Of a DNA stretch of 6,405 nucleotides, positions 1 through 5,140 are shown piece by piece. The translations under genes and the position numbers were made by a program. Source of the stretch: Burkholderiales bacterium (GTDB taxonomy: Bacteria > Pseudomonadota > Gammaproteobacteria > Burkholderiales > Burkholderiaceae_C); assembly GCA_011390055.1 (NCBI GenBank), contig JAABTC010000110.1:1-6405 (forward strand), written 5' to 3'. A model generated the notes under the pieces. The model searched no databases and was not told the origin of the DNA. It worked only from the letters and a program-made list of their open reading frames with translations. How positions within the stretch are numbered: the stretch's first letter is position 1; each line of letters starts with the position of its first letter.

Positions 1-153
1 ATCGTCGACGCGCTGGTGCGGGCCCTCGCCGAAGTCGCGCAGGCCCCACAAGCGTACGTCCACCTGCTTCGATTCGAAGGCCCGGCGCGTGACGCCCAGC
101 CGGGCGTGCGCATCGAACAACTCCGGAAACAGTGTCAGGACATCGAAGCGCAT
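1..153 (-). CDS. trmD: tRNA (guanine-N1-)-methyltransferase TrmD, N-terminal fragment
   Basis: TrmD methylates N1 of guanosine 37, next to the anticodon of a subset of tRNAs, using S-adenosylmethionine; this prevents +1 frameshifting. Only the first 51 codons are present and the rest runs off the left edge. The fragment opens MRFDVLTLFPELFDAHARLG, the typical TrmD N-terminus that begins the knotted SPOUT methyltransferase fold. It continues with GVTRRAFE and DVRLW, then RDFGEGPHQRVDD, which matches the family segment just before the PYGGG loop. The usual Asn-Pro of 'WNPRDF' is replaced by Gly-Leu, a modest deviation. The ATG lies 12 bases after the rimM stop. A GAGG Shine-Dalgarno overlaps that stop (positions 164-167), so translation is probably coupled to rimM. 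Position as third gene of rpsP-rimM-trmD supports the call. Confidence 0.95.
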   Translation of the reverse strand, partial: MRFDVLTLFPELFDAHARLGVTRRAFESKQVDVRLWGLRDFGEGPHQRVDD

Positions 154-165
154 CGGTGTCGCGCC

Positions 166-771
166 TCAGTAATCCGGTTGCCAGTCGACCGTGATCAGCT
201 TGCGCTCGAGATCGACGGTATCGACGTAGTGCGCAACGAAGGGGATCAGGCGTTCAGTCGCCGGCCCGCCAGCATCCCCGGCGCTCGCCGCATCCACCGG
301 CGCAGACAAACGCAGCACGCTGTGCGCGCCGGTGTCGAGCAGGCCTTCGACCACGCCGAGCACCAGCCCTTCGCGGTTGCGCACCGTGGCGCCGAGCAAG
401 TCAACCCAGTAATACTCGTCCACGCCCGCACTCGGGAAGCTCGTGCGCGATACGAACACGGCAGCGCCCGACAGCGCCTCGGCGGTGTCGCGGTCTTCGA
501 TCTCCTGGGCCGTGGCCACCACCACGCCGGCCTGCTCGCGCGCTTGGCCGATGTGCAACAAGGCCGGAACGGTGTGCGACTTGCCCTCGCCGGGCCTCAG
601 GAACCAGCGGCGCGTCGCGTGCAGCGCCTGCGCATCGCTGGCGTGGGGCAAGACCTTGAAGGCGCCCTTCACGCCCCAGGCACCGACGATGCGGCCGACT
701 TCGATGGCATCGGCCGGGAAGGCCAGAGGCTCCAACGCCAGGGCAGCTGCCTGCGCCGGCGTGGTGGCCAT
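166..771 (-). CDS. rimM: 16S rRNA processing/30S maturation factor RimM
   Basis: RimM binds ribosomal protein S19 and helps mature the head of the 30S subunit in the cytoplasm. The 201-residue product is slightly long for the family because of an Ala-rich N-terminal leader of about 20 residues. The N-terminal RimM barrel begins at residue 24 with EVGRIVGAWGVKGAFKVLP, which contains the family Gly-x-Ile and Gly-Val-x-Gly signature. The C-terminal PRC-barrel starts near residue 119 with EYYWVDLLGATV (the YYW is diagnostic), followed by LLDTGAHSVL and, at the end, RLIPFVAHYVDTVDLERKL. I chose the ATG at 771 because CGGAG (779-783) sits 7 bases upstream and because the open frame further upstream only overlaps rpsP out of frame. 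It follows rpsP by 29 bases, and that gap holds a strong GC hairpin. Confidence 0.96.
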   Translation of the reverse strand: MATTPAQAAALALEPLAFPADAIEVGRIVGAWGVKGAFKVLPHASDAQALHATRRWFLRPGEGKSHTVPALLHIGQAREQAGVVVATAQEIEDRDTAEALSGAAVFVSRTSFPSAGVDEYYWVDLLGATVRNREGLVLGVVEGLLDTGAHSVLRLSAPVDAASAGDAGGPATERLIPFVAHYVDTVDLERKLITVDWQPDY

Positions 772-784
772 CGAATCGCTCCGT

Positions 785-799
785 GCGGCGCAGCGCCGC
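785..799 (-). promoter_or_regulatory. GC-only hairpin in the rpsP-rimM gap
   Basis: On the mRNA strand this is GCGGCG-CUG-CGCCGC, a six-base-pair all-GC stem with a three-base loop (the inverted repeat itself is seven bases around a single centre base). It begins two bases after the rpsP stop codon and ends one base before the rimM Shine-Dalgarno CGGAG (779-783). No U-run follows, so it is not an ordinary Rho-independent terminator. Its place suggests that it lowers rimM initiation or protects the rpsP 3' end; that role is inferred. Confidence 0.6.
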
Positions 800-800
800 G

Positions 801-1055
801 TCAGGCGCTGGCGCTGGCCTTGGCCTGGCCGATCAGCCGCGCCACGGTGGGCGAGACCTGGGCGCCGACACCCTGCCAATAGGCGACCCGGTCGGTCGCC
901 ACGCGCAGCGGCTGCTCGGCACCGGCGGCCACCGGGTTGTAGAACCCGAGGCGTTCGATGAAGCGGCCGTCGCGACGCTCGTGCGAGTCGGCGACGACGA
1001 TGCTGTAGAACGGACGCTTCTTGGCGCCGGAACGGGACAGACGGATGACAACCAT
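801..1055 (-). CDS. rpsP: 30S ribosomal protein S16
   Basis: S16 is a small 16S rRNA-binding protein of the 30S body, needed for subunit assembly. The 84-residue product has normal length. It carries the full family pattern: MVVIRLSRSGAKKRPFYSIV at the N-terminus, then VADSHERRDGRFIERLGFYNP, and the C-terminal segment DRVAYWQGVGAQVSPTVARL followed by a short Ala/Ser tail. The start is fixed by AAGGA (1061-1065) five bases before the ATG. It is the first gene of the rpsP-rimM-trmD operon, transcribed away from the acetyltransferase gene at 1221. The only good promoter element is a TATAAT hexamer at 1206-1211, which implies a leader of about 140 nt. Confidence 0.98.
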   Translation of the reverse strand: MVVIRLSRSGAKKRPFYSIVVADSHERRDGRFIERLGFYNPVAAGAEQPLRVATDRVAYWQGVGAQVSPTVARLIGQAKASASA

Positions 1056-1060
1056 GGGAA

Positions 1061-1065
1061 TCCTT
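1061..1065 (-). promoter_or_regulatory. Shine-Dalgarno of rpsP
   Basis: The sequence reads AAGGA on the mRNA strand, five bases from the ATG at 1055. It fixes the rpsP start. The GGA, with the bases that follow it, can pair with GGAUCC at 1080-1085 of the leader, which could occlude the site. Confidence 0.85.
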
Positions 1066-1125
1066 GCTCGAACTCGTTGGGATCCGCCGTTCCAGGAGAC
1101 ACACCGGACGGTCAGAACGTGGGCA

Positions 1126-1142
1126 CTGCATGCAACATGCAG
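1126..1142 (-). repeat. Perfect 7-bp inverted repeat in the rpsP leader
   Basis: The plus strand reads ctgcatg-caa-catgcag. As RNA from the rpsP promoter it would form a seven-base-pair stem with a UUG triloop. It lies about 70 bases upstream of the rpsP ATG. It has no following U-run, so it is more likely a leader structure or a protein-binding palindrome than a terminator. Confidence 0.6.
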
Positions 1143-1170
1143 CACACCGAAAGCCGGCGCCGTAGATACA

Positions 1171-1186
1171 CCAGTCACCCGACTGG
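1171..1186 (-). repeat. 6-bp inverted repeat near the start of the rpsP leader
   Basis: The plus strand reads ccagtc-accc-gactgg, giving a six-base-pair stem with a four-base loop. It sits about 12-27 nt into the predicted rpsP transcript. It could be an RNA hairpin or a small operator; nothing in the sequence decides between these. Confidence 0.5.
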
Positions 1187-1205
1187 CCGTCGCCGAAAAC
1201 CGAAC

Positions 1206-1211
1206 ATTATA
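1206..1211 (-). promoter_or_regulatory. Probable sigma-70 -10 element of the rpsP operon
   Basis: The leftward strand reads TATAAT, an exact consensus -10, in otherwise very GC-rich DNA. I find no recognisable -35 at 16-18 bases (position 1229-1234 reads ACGGCG on that strand) and no extended TG motif. The predicted start is near 1198, giving a leader of about 143 nt. Any -35 contact would lie inside the start of the divergent acetyltransferase gene. Confidence 0.6.
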
Positions 1212-1220
1212 GACTCGGGC

Positions 1221-1799
1221 ATGAACCACGCCGTTGCCTCTTCCGCAGCGCCAGCTCTGGCGCCCTCGACCGCGCTGACCCTGCGCCCCAGCACCGCGGC
1301 CGATGTTCCGGCCATCGCCCGCATCTACGGCCATGCGGTGCTGCACGGGACTGGGACCTTCGAGACCGAAGTGCCGGGCCTGGAAGAGATGGCACGCCGG
1401 CACGACGACGTGCTCGCCAAAGGGCTGCCGTGGCTGGTGGCCGAAGAAGGCCCCGTCATTCTCGGCTACGCCTATGCCAATCCGTTCCGGCCACGGCTAG
1501 CGTACCGTTTCTGCCTCGAAGACTCGATCTACCTGGACGAGGCCGCCCGCGGGCGGGGCGTCGGCCGCCTGTTGCTGGCCGAGCTGATCGCGCGCTGCGA
1601 AGCCCGCGGTGCGCGCCGCATGCTGGCCGTGATCGGCGACAGCGCCAACTCGGCTTCGATCGGCGTGCATGCAGCTTGCGGGTTCGAGCCTTGCGGCCGC
1701 TTCGACCAGGCGGGCTGGAAGTTCGGTCGCTGGCTGGATGTGGTGCTGATGCAGCGCAGCCTGGGCGCCGGAAGCACGGCGGCACCGGTCGATGTCTGA
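1221..1799 (+). CDS. GNAT N-acetyltransferase, phosphinothricin/methionine sulfoximine type
   Basis: This is a 192-residue GCN5-related acetyltransferase that uses acetyl-CoA in the cytoplasm. After about 18 Ala/Pro-rich residues the domain starts at LTLRPSTAADVPAIARIY. Then come GYAYANPFRPRLAYRF (82-97), DSIYLDEAAR, and the acetyl-CoA pyrophosphate loop RGRGVG (residues 110-115). Near the C-terminus lie NSASIGVHAACGFE and GWKFGRWLDVVLMQ. The GYAYA...PAYRF-like and WKFGRW elements are typical of the Pat/Bar, YncA/MnaT and MddA group. Enzymes of that group acetylate phosphinothricin, methionine sulfoximine or sulfone, or some free L-amino acids. The true substrate cannot be read from the sequence, and herbicide resistance should not be assumed. 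The ATG at 1221 has no clear Shine-Dalgarno, so the mRNA may be near-leaderless. The last eight bases overlap the next gene. Confidence 0.9.
   Translation: MNHAVASSAAPALAPSTALTLRPSTAADVPAIARIYGHAVLHGTGTFETEVPGLEEMARRHDDVLAKGLPWLVAEEGPVILGYAYANPFRPRLAYRFCLEDSIYLDEAARGRGVGRLLLAELIARCEARGARRMLAVIGDSANSASIGVHAACGFEPCGRFDQAGWKFGRWLDVVLMQRSLGAGSTAAPVDV
1248..1263. repeat. 7-bp GC-rich palindrome at the start of the GNAT gene
   Basis: The plus strand reads gcgccag-ct-ctggcgc, a perfect seven-base inverted repeat around two bases. It covers codons 10-15 of the acetyltransferase and lies roughly 50-65 bases upstream of the predicted rpsP start site. It could be an operator, an mRNA hairpin or chance in GC-rich DNA. 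Confidence 0.4.
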
Positions 1800-2259
1800 C
1801 GCTCCGCTCGAGGCCACCGGCCGCTACCGCTCCAAGACCCTCGCCACCTGGCTCGCGCTGCTGCTGGGGGGCTTCGGGCTGCACCGTCTCTACCTGTTCG
1901 GCACGCGAGATGGCTGGGCCTGGCTGCATCCGCTGCCGATGGCGGCGGGCCTGTACGGGCTGCAGCGCGCGCGCGAGCTCGGACAAGACGACCGCCTGGC
2001 ATGGCTGTTGCTGCCGGTCGGCGGACTGATGCTGGCGCAGGCGGCGCTGTGCGCCATCGTCTACGGATTGACGCCCGATGCGCGCTGGGACGCGCATCAC
2101 AACCCCCGCTGGCCGGCGCGGCGCACGGCTTGGGGGCCGGTGCTCGGCGCGGTCGCCGCGCTGATGATCGGCGCCACCGCGTTGCTGTCGACGATTGCCT
2201 ACACCGGCCAGCGTTACTTCGAGCTGCAGGTGGAAGCCGGGCGCGAACTCAGCCGCTGA
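1792..2259 (+). CDS. TM2-domain small integral membrane protein
   Basis: This 155-residue membrane protein has no known enzymatic function. Residues 14-45 fit a TM2 domain: a Lys before the first helix (KTLATWLALLLGGFGLHRLY), with the Gly-Gly-Phe-Gly-x-His-Arg-x-Tyr hallmark, and a Gly-Trp at 41-42 leading into a second hydrophobic segment (about 42-58). Two more hydrophobic stretches lie near residues 69-93 and 114-138, giving about four helices. The loop between them (94-113) is rich in Arg, His and Trp. The ATG lies inside the end of the acetyltransferase gene (8-base overlap, frame shifted), so translation is probably coupled. TM2 proteins are widespread in bacteria and mostly uncharacterised. 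Whether it works with the acetyltransferase is unknown. Confidence 0.85.
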   Translation: MSDAPLEATGRYRSKTLATWLALLLGGFGLHRLYLFGTRDGWAWLHPLPMAAGLYGLQRARELGQDDRLAWLLLPVGGLMLAQAALCAIVYGLTPDARWDAHHNPRWPARRTAWGPVLGAVAALMIGATALLSTIAYTGQRYFELQVEAGRELSR

Positions 2260-2305
2260 GGTCGACCACCGGGGCCGTGACCGCGCCCTTCTGCACGGCT
2301 CGTGC
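2260..2305. other. Convergent gap between the TM2 gene and folK
   Basis: These 46 bases separate two converging genes. They contain a GGTCGACC palindrome (2260-2267) and a short inverted repeat gcacg-gct-cgtgc (2293-2305) directly beside the folK stop. Neither is followed by a T-run on either strand, so I do not call a Rho-independent terminator. Termination here may be Rho-dependent. Confidence 0.5.
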
Positions 2306-2833
2306 TCAGCTGCCGGATGGGGATGCCCTCCATGGCGCCTCCACCAGGCGCTCCAAGCGCTGGTCGCGCAAACTCGAAAGCGCTTCGGCGTAGCTTCGGC
2401 CATCGGCGCAGCGCCCGTCGGGTGCGAGTTCAAGCAGCGGCACGAGCGCGAAAGCCCGTTGCGACAGGCGCGGATGCGGCAGGACGAGCCGTTCGTCGTG
2501 GTGCTCGCGGATGCCGTAGGCCAGCAGGTCCAGGTCCAGTGTGCGCGGTGCGTTCCTGAACGGACGCGTACGGCCATGCGCCTGCTCGAGCGCCTGCAAA
2601 GCAGCGAGCAGCTCGAGGGGCTCGAGTTCGCTGCGCAGTTCTGCGACGGCATTCACGTAATCGGGGCCGTCCGCATCCACGGGGGCACTGCGGTACAGCG
2701 ACGACAGCGCCACGCGGCGCGTGCGGGAGAGCTGGCCGAGCTCCGCGGCGGCCTGCAACACCGTCGGCGCTGCAGTACCCAGGTTGGCACCCAGGCCGAC
2801 GAAGATGCGCTCGTTGGCGGCCAAGTCGCTCAC
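2306..2833 (-). CDS. folK: 2-amino-4-hydroxy-6-hydroxymethyldihydropteridine pyrophosphokinase (HPPK)
   Basis: FolK transfers pyrophosphate from ATP to 6-hydroxymethyl-7,8-dihydropterin, the step before dihydropteroate synthase in folate synthesis. The 175-residue product has family motifs in order: FVGLGANLG (11-19), SSLYRSAPVD (44-53), DYVNAVAEL (58-66), HGRTRPFRNAPRTLDLDLL (86-104) and LPHPRLSQRAFALVPL (118-133). RNAPRTLDLDLL fits the HPPK signature, and Asp100 and Asp102 are the two magnesium-binding aspartates. I chose a GTG start at 2833 because AGAGG (2844-2848) sits 10 bases upstream and the enzyme core begins directly after; the open frame further upstream only shadows pcnB. It is the last gene of the sirB1-hda-HAD-pcnB-folK unit, 13 bases after pcnB. 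The C-terminal tail of about 20 residues is not diagnostic. Confidence 0.95.
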   Translation of the reverse strand: MSDLAANERIFVGLGANLGTAAPTVLQAAAELGQLSRTRRVALSSLYRSAPVDADGPDYVNAVAELRSELEPLELLAALQALEQAHGRTRPFRNAPRTLDLDLLAYGIREHHDERLVLPHPRLSQRAFALVPLLELAPDGRCADGRSYAEALSSLRDQRLERLVEAPWRASPSGS

Positions 2834-2843
2834 GCCGGCGTGG

Positions 2844-2848
2844 CCTCT
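2844..2848 (-). promoter_or_regulatory. Shine-Dalgarno deciding the folK GTG start
   Basis: The mRNA strand reads AGAGG, ten bases before the GTG at 2833. It overlaps the pcnB TAG stop (2847-2849), which suggests that ribosomes finishing pcnB feed folK. Confidence 0.65.
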
Positions 2849-4466
2849 ACGCCGGGTCGCTGCCGCGGTCGGTGAGCGCAGGGTCGGACGACCTGTCGGC
2901 ACCGGCCCCCGCAGGCTTGCGGCGCCGGCGTCGCCTCTTCTTGGCGGGTGCGGTGGTCTGCGCGCTGCCATCCGCCGGTTCGTCGGCATCCTCGAGCACC
3001 GGGCCGCCTTGCACCTCGATCTCCACATCGACCCCGGCGCTGGTTTCACCGCGCGCTCGCGGCGTCCGCGCGGGGCGTGCCTCGCGCTCGCTCTCGCGCG
3101 CGGCCTCGAGCAACGCCTCGCGCTCTTCGGCGCTGCCAAGGGAAAAGTCTTCCCACCAGTCGGCCAGGTCGCCCGAGATCTCGCCGGTGTCCGCGCGCAA
3201 GCGCAGGAAGTCGTAGGCCGCCCGAAAGCGCGGCTGCTCGACCAGCGCGTGCGCGGTGCCGCCGCTGCGGCGCTCGAAGCGCGGCTGCATCGACCAGATT
3301 TCACGCATGTCGGTACCGAGCTTGCCGCGCCCGGAGATATCGCCGACGCGGGCGTCGAACACCGCATCGATGGCCTCCTGCAGCGCCGGCAGCGGCGCGC
3401 TGCCGCCTTTGCGCGCGGTGTCCCAGCGCTCGCGCACTTCGTGCCAGAGCAGGCAAGCCAGCAGGAAGCTGGGCGCGACGCCCTTGTCCTGCTGGACCCG
3501 GCCATCGGTGTCGGCCAGCGCCGCCTCGACAAACTGCACCCGCTGGTTCTTGTGCTTGAGGCCCTCGGCCATCAGCGGTTCGAGCAAGGGGAACAACTTG
3601 TGCAAGCCCTGCTTGCGCAATTCGGCGACGCTGGCCAGCGCGTGCCCGGTTTGCAGCAGCTTGAACATCTCGTCGAACAGGCGCGACGCAGGCACGTTGT
3701 CGAGCAGCGCGGCCATTTCGCGGATCGGCGCCCGCGTGGCGGGCTCGATCTCGAAGCCGAGCTTGGCCGCAAAGCGCACCACGCGCAGGATGCGCACCGG
3801 GTCCTCGCGGTAGCGCGCAGCCGGGTCACCGATCATCCGAAGCGCCCGCTTCTTGATGTCCTTGATGCCCGAGTGATAGTCGATCACGATCCGCGTGAGC
3901 GGGTCGTAATACATCGCGTTGATGGTGAAGTCGCGCCGCGCGGCGTCCTCGATCTGGGGGCCCCAGACGTTGTCGCGCAGCACCCGCCCTTCGGCATCCA
4001 CGACGTGGCTCTTGCCCGCCATCGCGGTCTTGGACGTCTTCTCGTTGCCTCCGACCTGTTCGGCCTGGTCGGCGTCGAGGTAGGCACGGAAGGTCGACAC
4101 CTCGACGACCTCGTGCTCGCGCCCGCGGCCGAACACCACGTGCACGATGCGGAAACGCCGGCCGATGATGAAGGCACGGCGGAACAGCGACTTGACCTGT
4201 TCGGGCGTGGCGTCGGTGGCGACATCGAAGTCCTTCGGCCTGCGGGCCACCAGCAGGTCGCGCACCGCCCCGCCGACGATGTACGCGGCGTGCCCGGCCT
4301 CCTGCAGCGTGCGCACCACCTTGACCGCGCGCTCGTCGAGCAACTCGGCATCGATCCCGTGCTCGGCGCCGGACAGCTCGACCCGTTTGCCCAGGGGCAC
4401 CCGGACCGGCGCCCCCGCATTGGCTGGCGCCTTGCCGAGCAGCTTGTCGATGAATTTGCGGATCAT
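2847..4466 (-). CDS. pcnB: Poly(A) polymerase I
   Basis: PcnB adds 3' poly(A) tails to RNA and so marks RNAs for decay; in E. coli it also sets ColE1-type plasmid copy number. The product has 539 residues. The nucleotidyltransferase head carries AYIVGGAVRDLLVARRPKDF (61-80) and DVATDA, with Asp79 and Asp81 as the catalytic metal ligands. It then shows FIIGRRFRIVHVVFGR (99-114), where the GRRFR points to poly(A) polymerase rather than CCA-adding enzyme. RRDFTINAMYYD (177-188) and YREDPVRILRVVRFAAKLGF (219-238) follow. The C-terminal region is acidic/Ala-rich, then strongly basic (KKRRRRRRK, 509-517), and ends with two copies of an eight-residue [AT]DR[SG]SDPA unit. The basic tail is usual for the family and fits RNA binding. 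The ATG overlaps the upstream HAD stop as ATGA, with little Shine-Dalgarno, so coupling is likely. Confidence 0.96.
   Translation of the reverse strand: MIRKFIDKLLGKAPANAGAPVRVPLGKRVELSGAEHGIDAELLDERAVKVVRTLQEAGHAAYIVGGAVRDLLVARRPKDFDVATDATPEQVKSLFRRAFIIGRRFRIVHVVFGRGREHEVVEVSTFRAYLDADQAEQVGGNEKTSKTAMAGKSHVVDAEGRVLRDNVWGPQIEDAARRDFTINAMYYDPLTRIVIDYHSGIKDIKKRALRMIGDPAARYREDPVRILRVVRFAAKLGFEIEPATRAPIREMAALLDNVPASRLFDEMFKLLQTGHALASVAELRKQGLHKLFPLLEPLMAEGLKHKNQRVQFVEAALADTDGRVQQDKGVAPSFLLACLLWHEVRERWDTARKGGSAPLPALQEAIDAVFDARVGDISGRGKLGTDMREIWSMQPRFERRSGGTAHALVEQPRFRAAYDFLRLRADTGEISGDLADWWEDFSLGSAEEREALLEAARESEREARPARTPRARGETSAGVDVEIEVQGGPVLEDADEPADGSAQTTAPAKKRRRRRRKPAGAGADRSSDPALTDRGSDPA
2850..2900 (-). 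repeat. Tandem 8-codon repeat at the pcnB 3' end
   Basis: Codons 523-530 (2877-2900) encode ADRSSDPA and codons 532-539 (2850-2873) encode TDRGSDPA, separated by one Leu codon. The two units share six of eight residues, but the DNA copies have diverged. This is probably a small duplication in a disordered tail. Confidence 0.6.
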
Positions 4467-5140
4467 GGTTGTTGTTCGAAGAGGTTCAGGATGGGCCAGC
4501 CTCGCGCACGCGCCAGGCGGGCCAGTTCGGGCCCGGGGTTGGTGGCCACCGGATGCGTGGCCCACTCGAGCAGCGGCAAGTCATTCATCGAATCGCTGTA
4601 GACCGTGATGCGCTCGAAGTCCTCGCGCCGCAAGCCGTGCTGGCCGAGCCACTGCGTTACCCGCACGATCTTGCCTTCGCGAAACGACGGCACCCCGCGT
4701 GCGGTGCCGTCGTAGCAGCCATTCTCGTCGCGCCCGAGTTCGACCGCGATCAGTTGGTCGACGCCGAAGGCATCGGCGATCGGGCGGGTGACGAATTCGT
4801 TGGTGGCGGTGACGATCGCGACGCGGTCCCCGCTGCCCTGGTGCTGCTGCACAAGCGCCTGGGCAGGGGCGCGCAGGGCCGGCGCCATCACCCGGCGCAT
4901 GAAGTCGGCACGCACGGCCAGGGCTTCGTTGAGCGGGCGGGTGCGCCAGGCCGAGGTGGCGAATTCGAGGTAGGCCGCCAGATCGAGCCGGCCGGCCCGG
5001 TAATCGGCCAGGAAGGCGTCGTTGCGGCGGCGAAAATGTTCGCCGTCGGCCCAGCCGATGGACACCAGGAATTCACCGAAGGCATGGTCGGAATCGGTCT
5101 CGATCAGCGTGCCGTCGAGATCGAAGAGACACAGGTTCAC
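4463..5140 (-). CDS. HAD-IB family phosphatase (SerB-like), substrate unknown
   Basis: This is a 225-residue haloacid-dehalogenase-superfamily phosphohydrolase, probably cytoplasmic. All four motifs are present: LFDLDGTL with nucleophile Asp7 and acid/base Asp9; IVTATN (109-114, motif II Thr111); Lys157 in REGKIV (motif III); and YSDSMNDLPLL with Asp183 and Asp187 (motif IV). A helical cap of about 90 residues between motifs I and II marks subclass IB, which includes phosphoserine phosphatase, but SerB substrate residues are not evident and the ending VATNPGPELARLARARGW is typical of the hypothetical IB group. The GTG start at 5140 directly precedes the motif I strand, and AGGAAGG (5150-5156) lies nine bases upstream. 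It overlaps hda by GTGA and pcnB by ATGA. The substrate cannot be deduced. Confidence 0.92.
   Translation of the reverse strand: MNLCLFDLDGTLIETDSDHAFGEFLVSIGWADGEHFRRRNDAFLADYRAGRLDLAAYLEFATSAWRTRPLNEALAVRADFMRRVMAPALRAPAQALVQQHQGSGDRVAIVTATNEFVTRPIADAFGVDQLIAVELGRDENGCYDGTARGVPSFREGKIVRVTQWLGQHGLRREDFERITVYSDSMNDLPLLEWATHPVATNPGPELARLARARGWPILNLFEQQP

Larger units (their letters stand above)
1056..1220. promoter_or_regulatory. Divergent intergenic region between rpsP and the GNAT gene
   Basis: These 165 bases contain no gene. The rpsP side holds the leader RNA with inverted repeats at 1126-1142 and 1171-1186 and the Shine-Dalgarno at 1061-1065. The distal end holds the TATAAT hexamer for rpsP. 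For the rightward gene the best candidate promoter is weak: CTGGCC (1183-1188) and CATTAT (1205-1210), spaced by 16 bases. It would start transcription only a few bases before the ATG at 1221, and no Shine-Dalgarno is visible there. Confidence 0.7.

Noticed and set aside
16..882. A 288-codon rightward open frame across trmD, rimM and rpsP
   Set aside because: It is antisense to three well-identified genes, crosses their boundaries, and has low-complexity Arg/Ala composition with no family resemblance.
772..1131. A 120-codon N-terminal extension of rimM
   Set aside because: This part runs out of frame through rpsP and encodes no known domain. The ATG at 771 has its own Shine-Dalgarno, and the RimM core starts shortly after it.
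1221..1799. A dedicated herbicide- or antibiotic-resistance gene
   Set aside because: The Pat/Bar-like signature also covers ordinary housekeeping amino-acid acetyltransferases (YncA/MnaT, MddA), and nothing around it suggests a resistance island.
2293..2305. A bidirectional Rho-independent terminator between the TM2 gene and folK
   Set aside because: The stem is only five base pairs and there is no T-run on either side, so it is listed only as a weak inverted repeat.
1456..2652. A 398-codon leftward open frame opposite the GNAT and TM2 genes
   Set aside because: It runs through the acetyltransferase, the TM2 gene and the end of folK in a third frame. It is Arg/Pro/Ser-rich with no recognisable motif.
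2834..3532. A long N-terminal extension of folK
   Set aside because: It is an out-of-frame shadow of pcnB with Arg-rich composition. The GTG at 2833, with AGAGG upstream, gives a normal FolK length.
2721..4601. A 626-codon rightward open frame lying antisense to pcnB
   Set aside because: It covers pcnB, whose protein has every poly(A) polymerase motif. The antisense product is Arg/Ala/Gly/His-rich without a recognisable domain, as expected for the opposite strand of GC-rich coding DNA.
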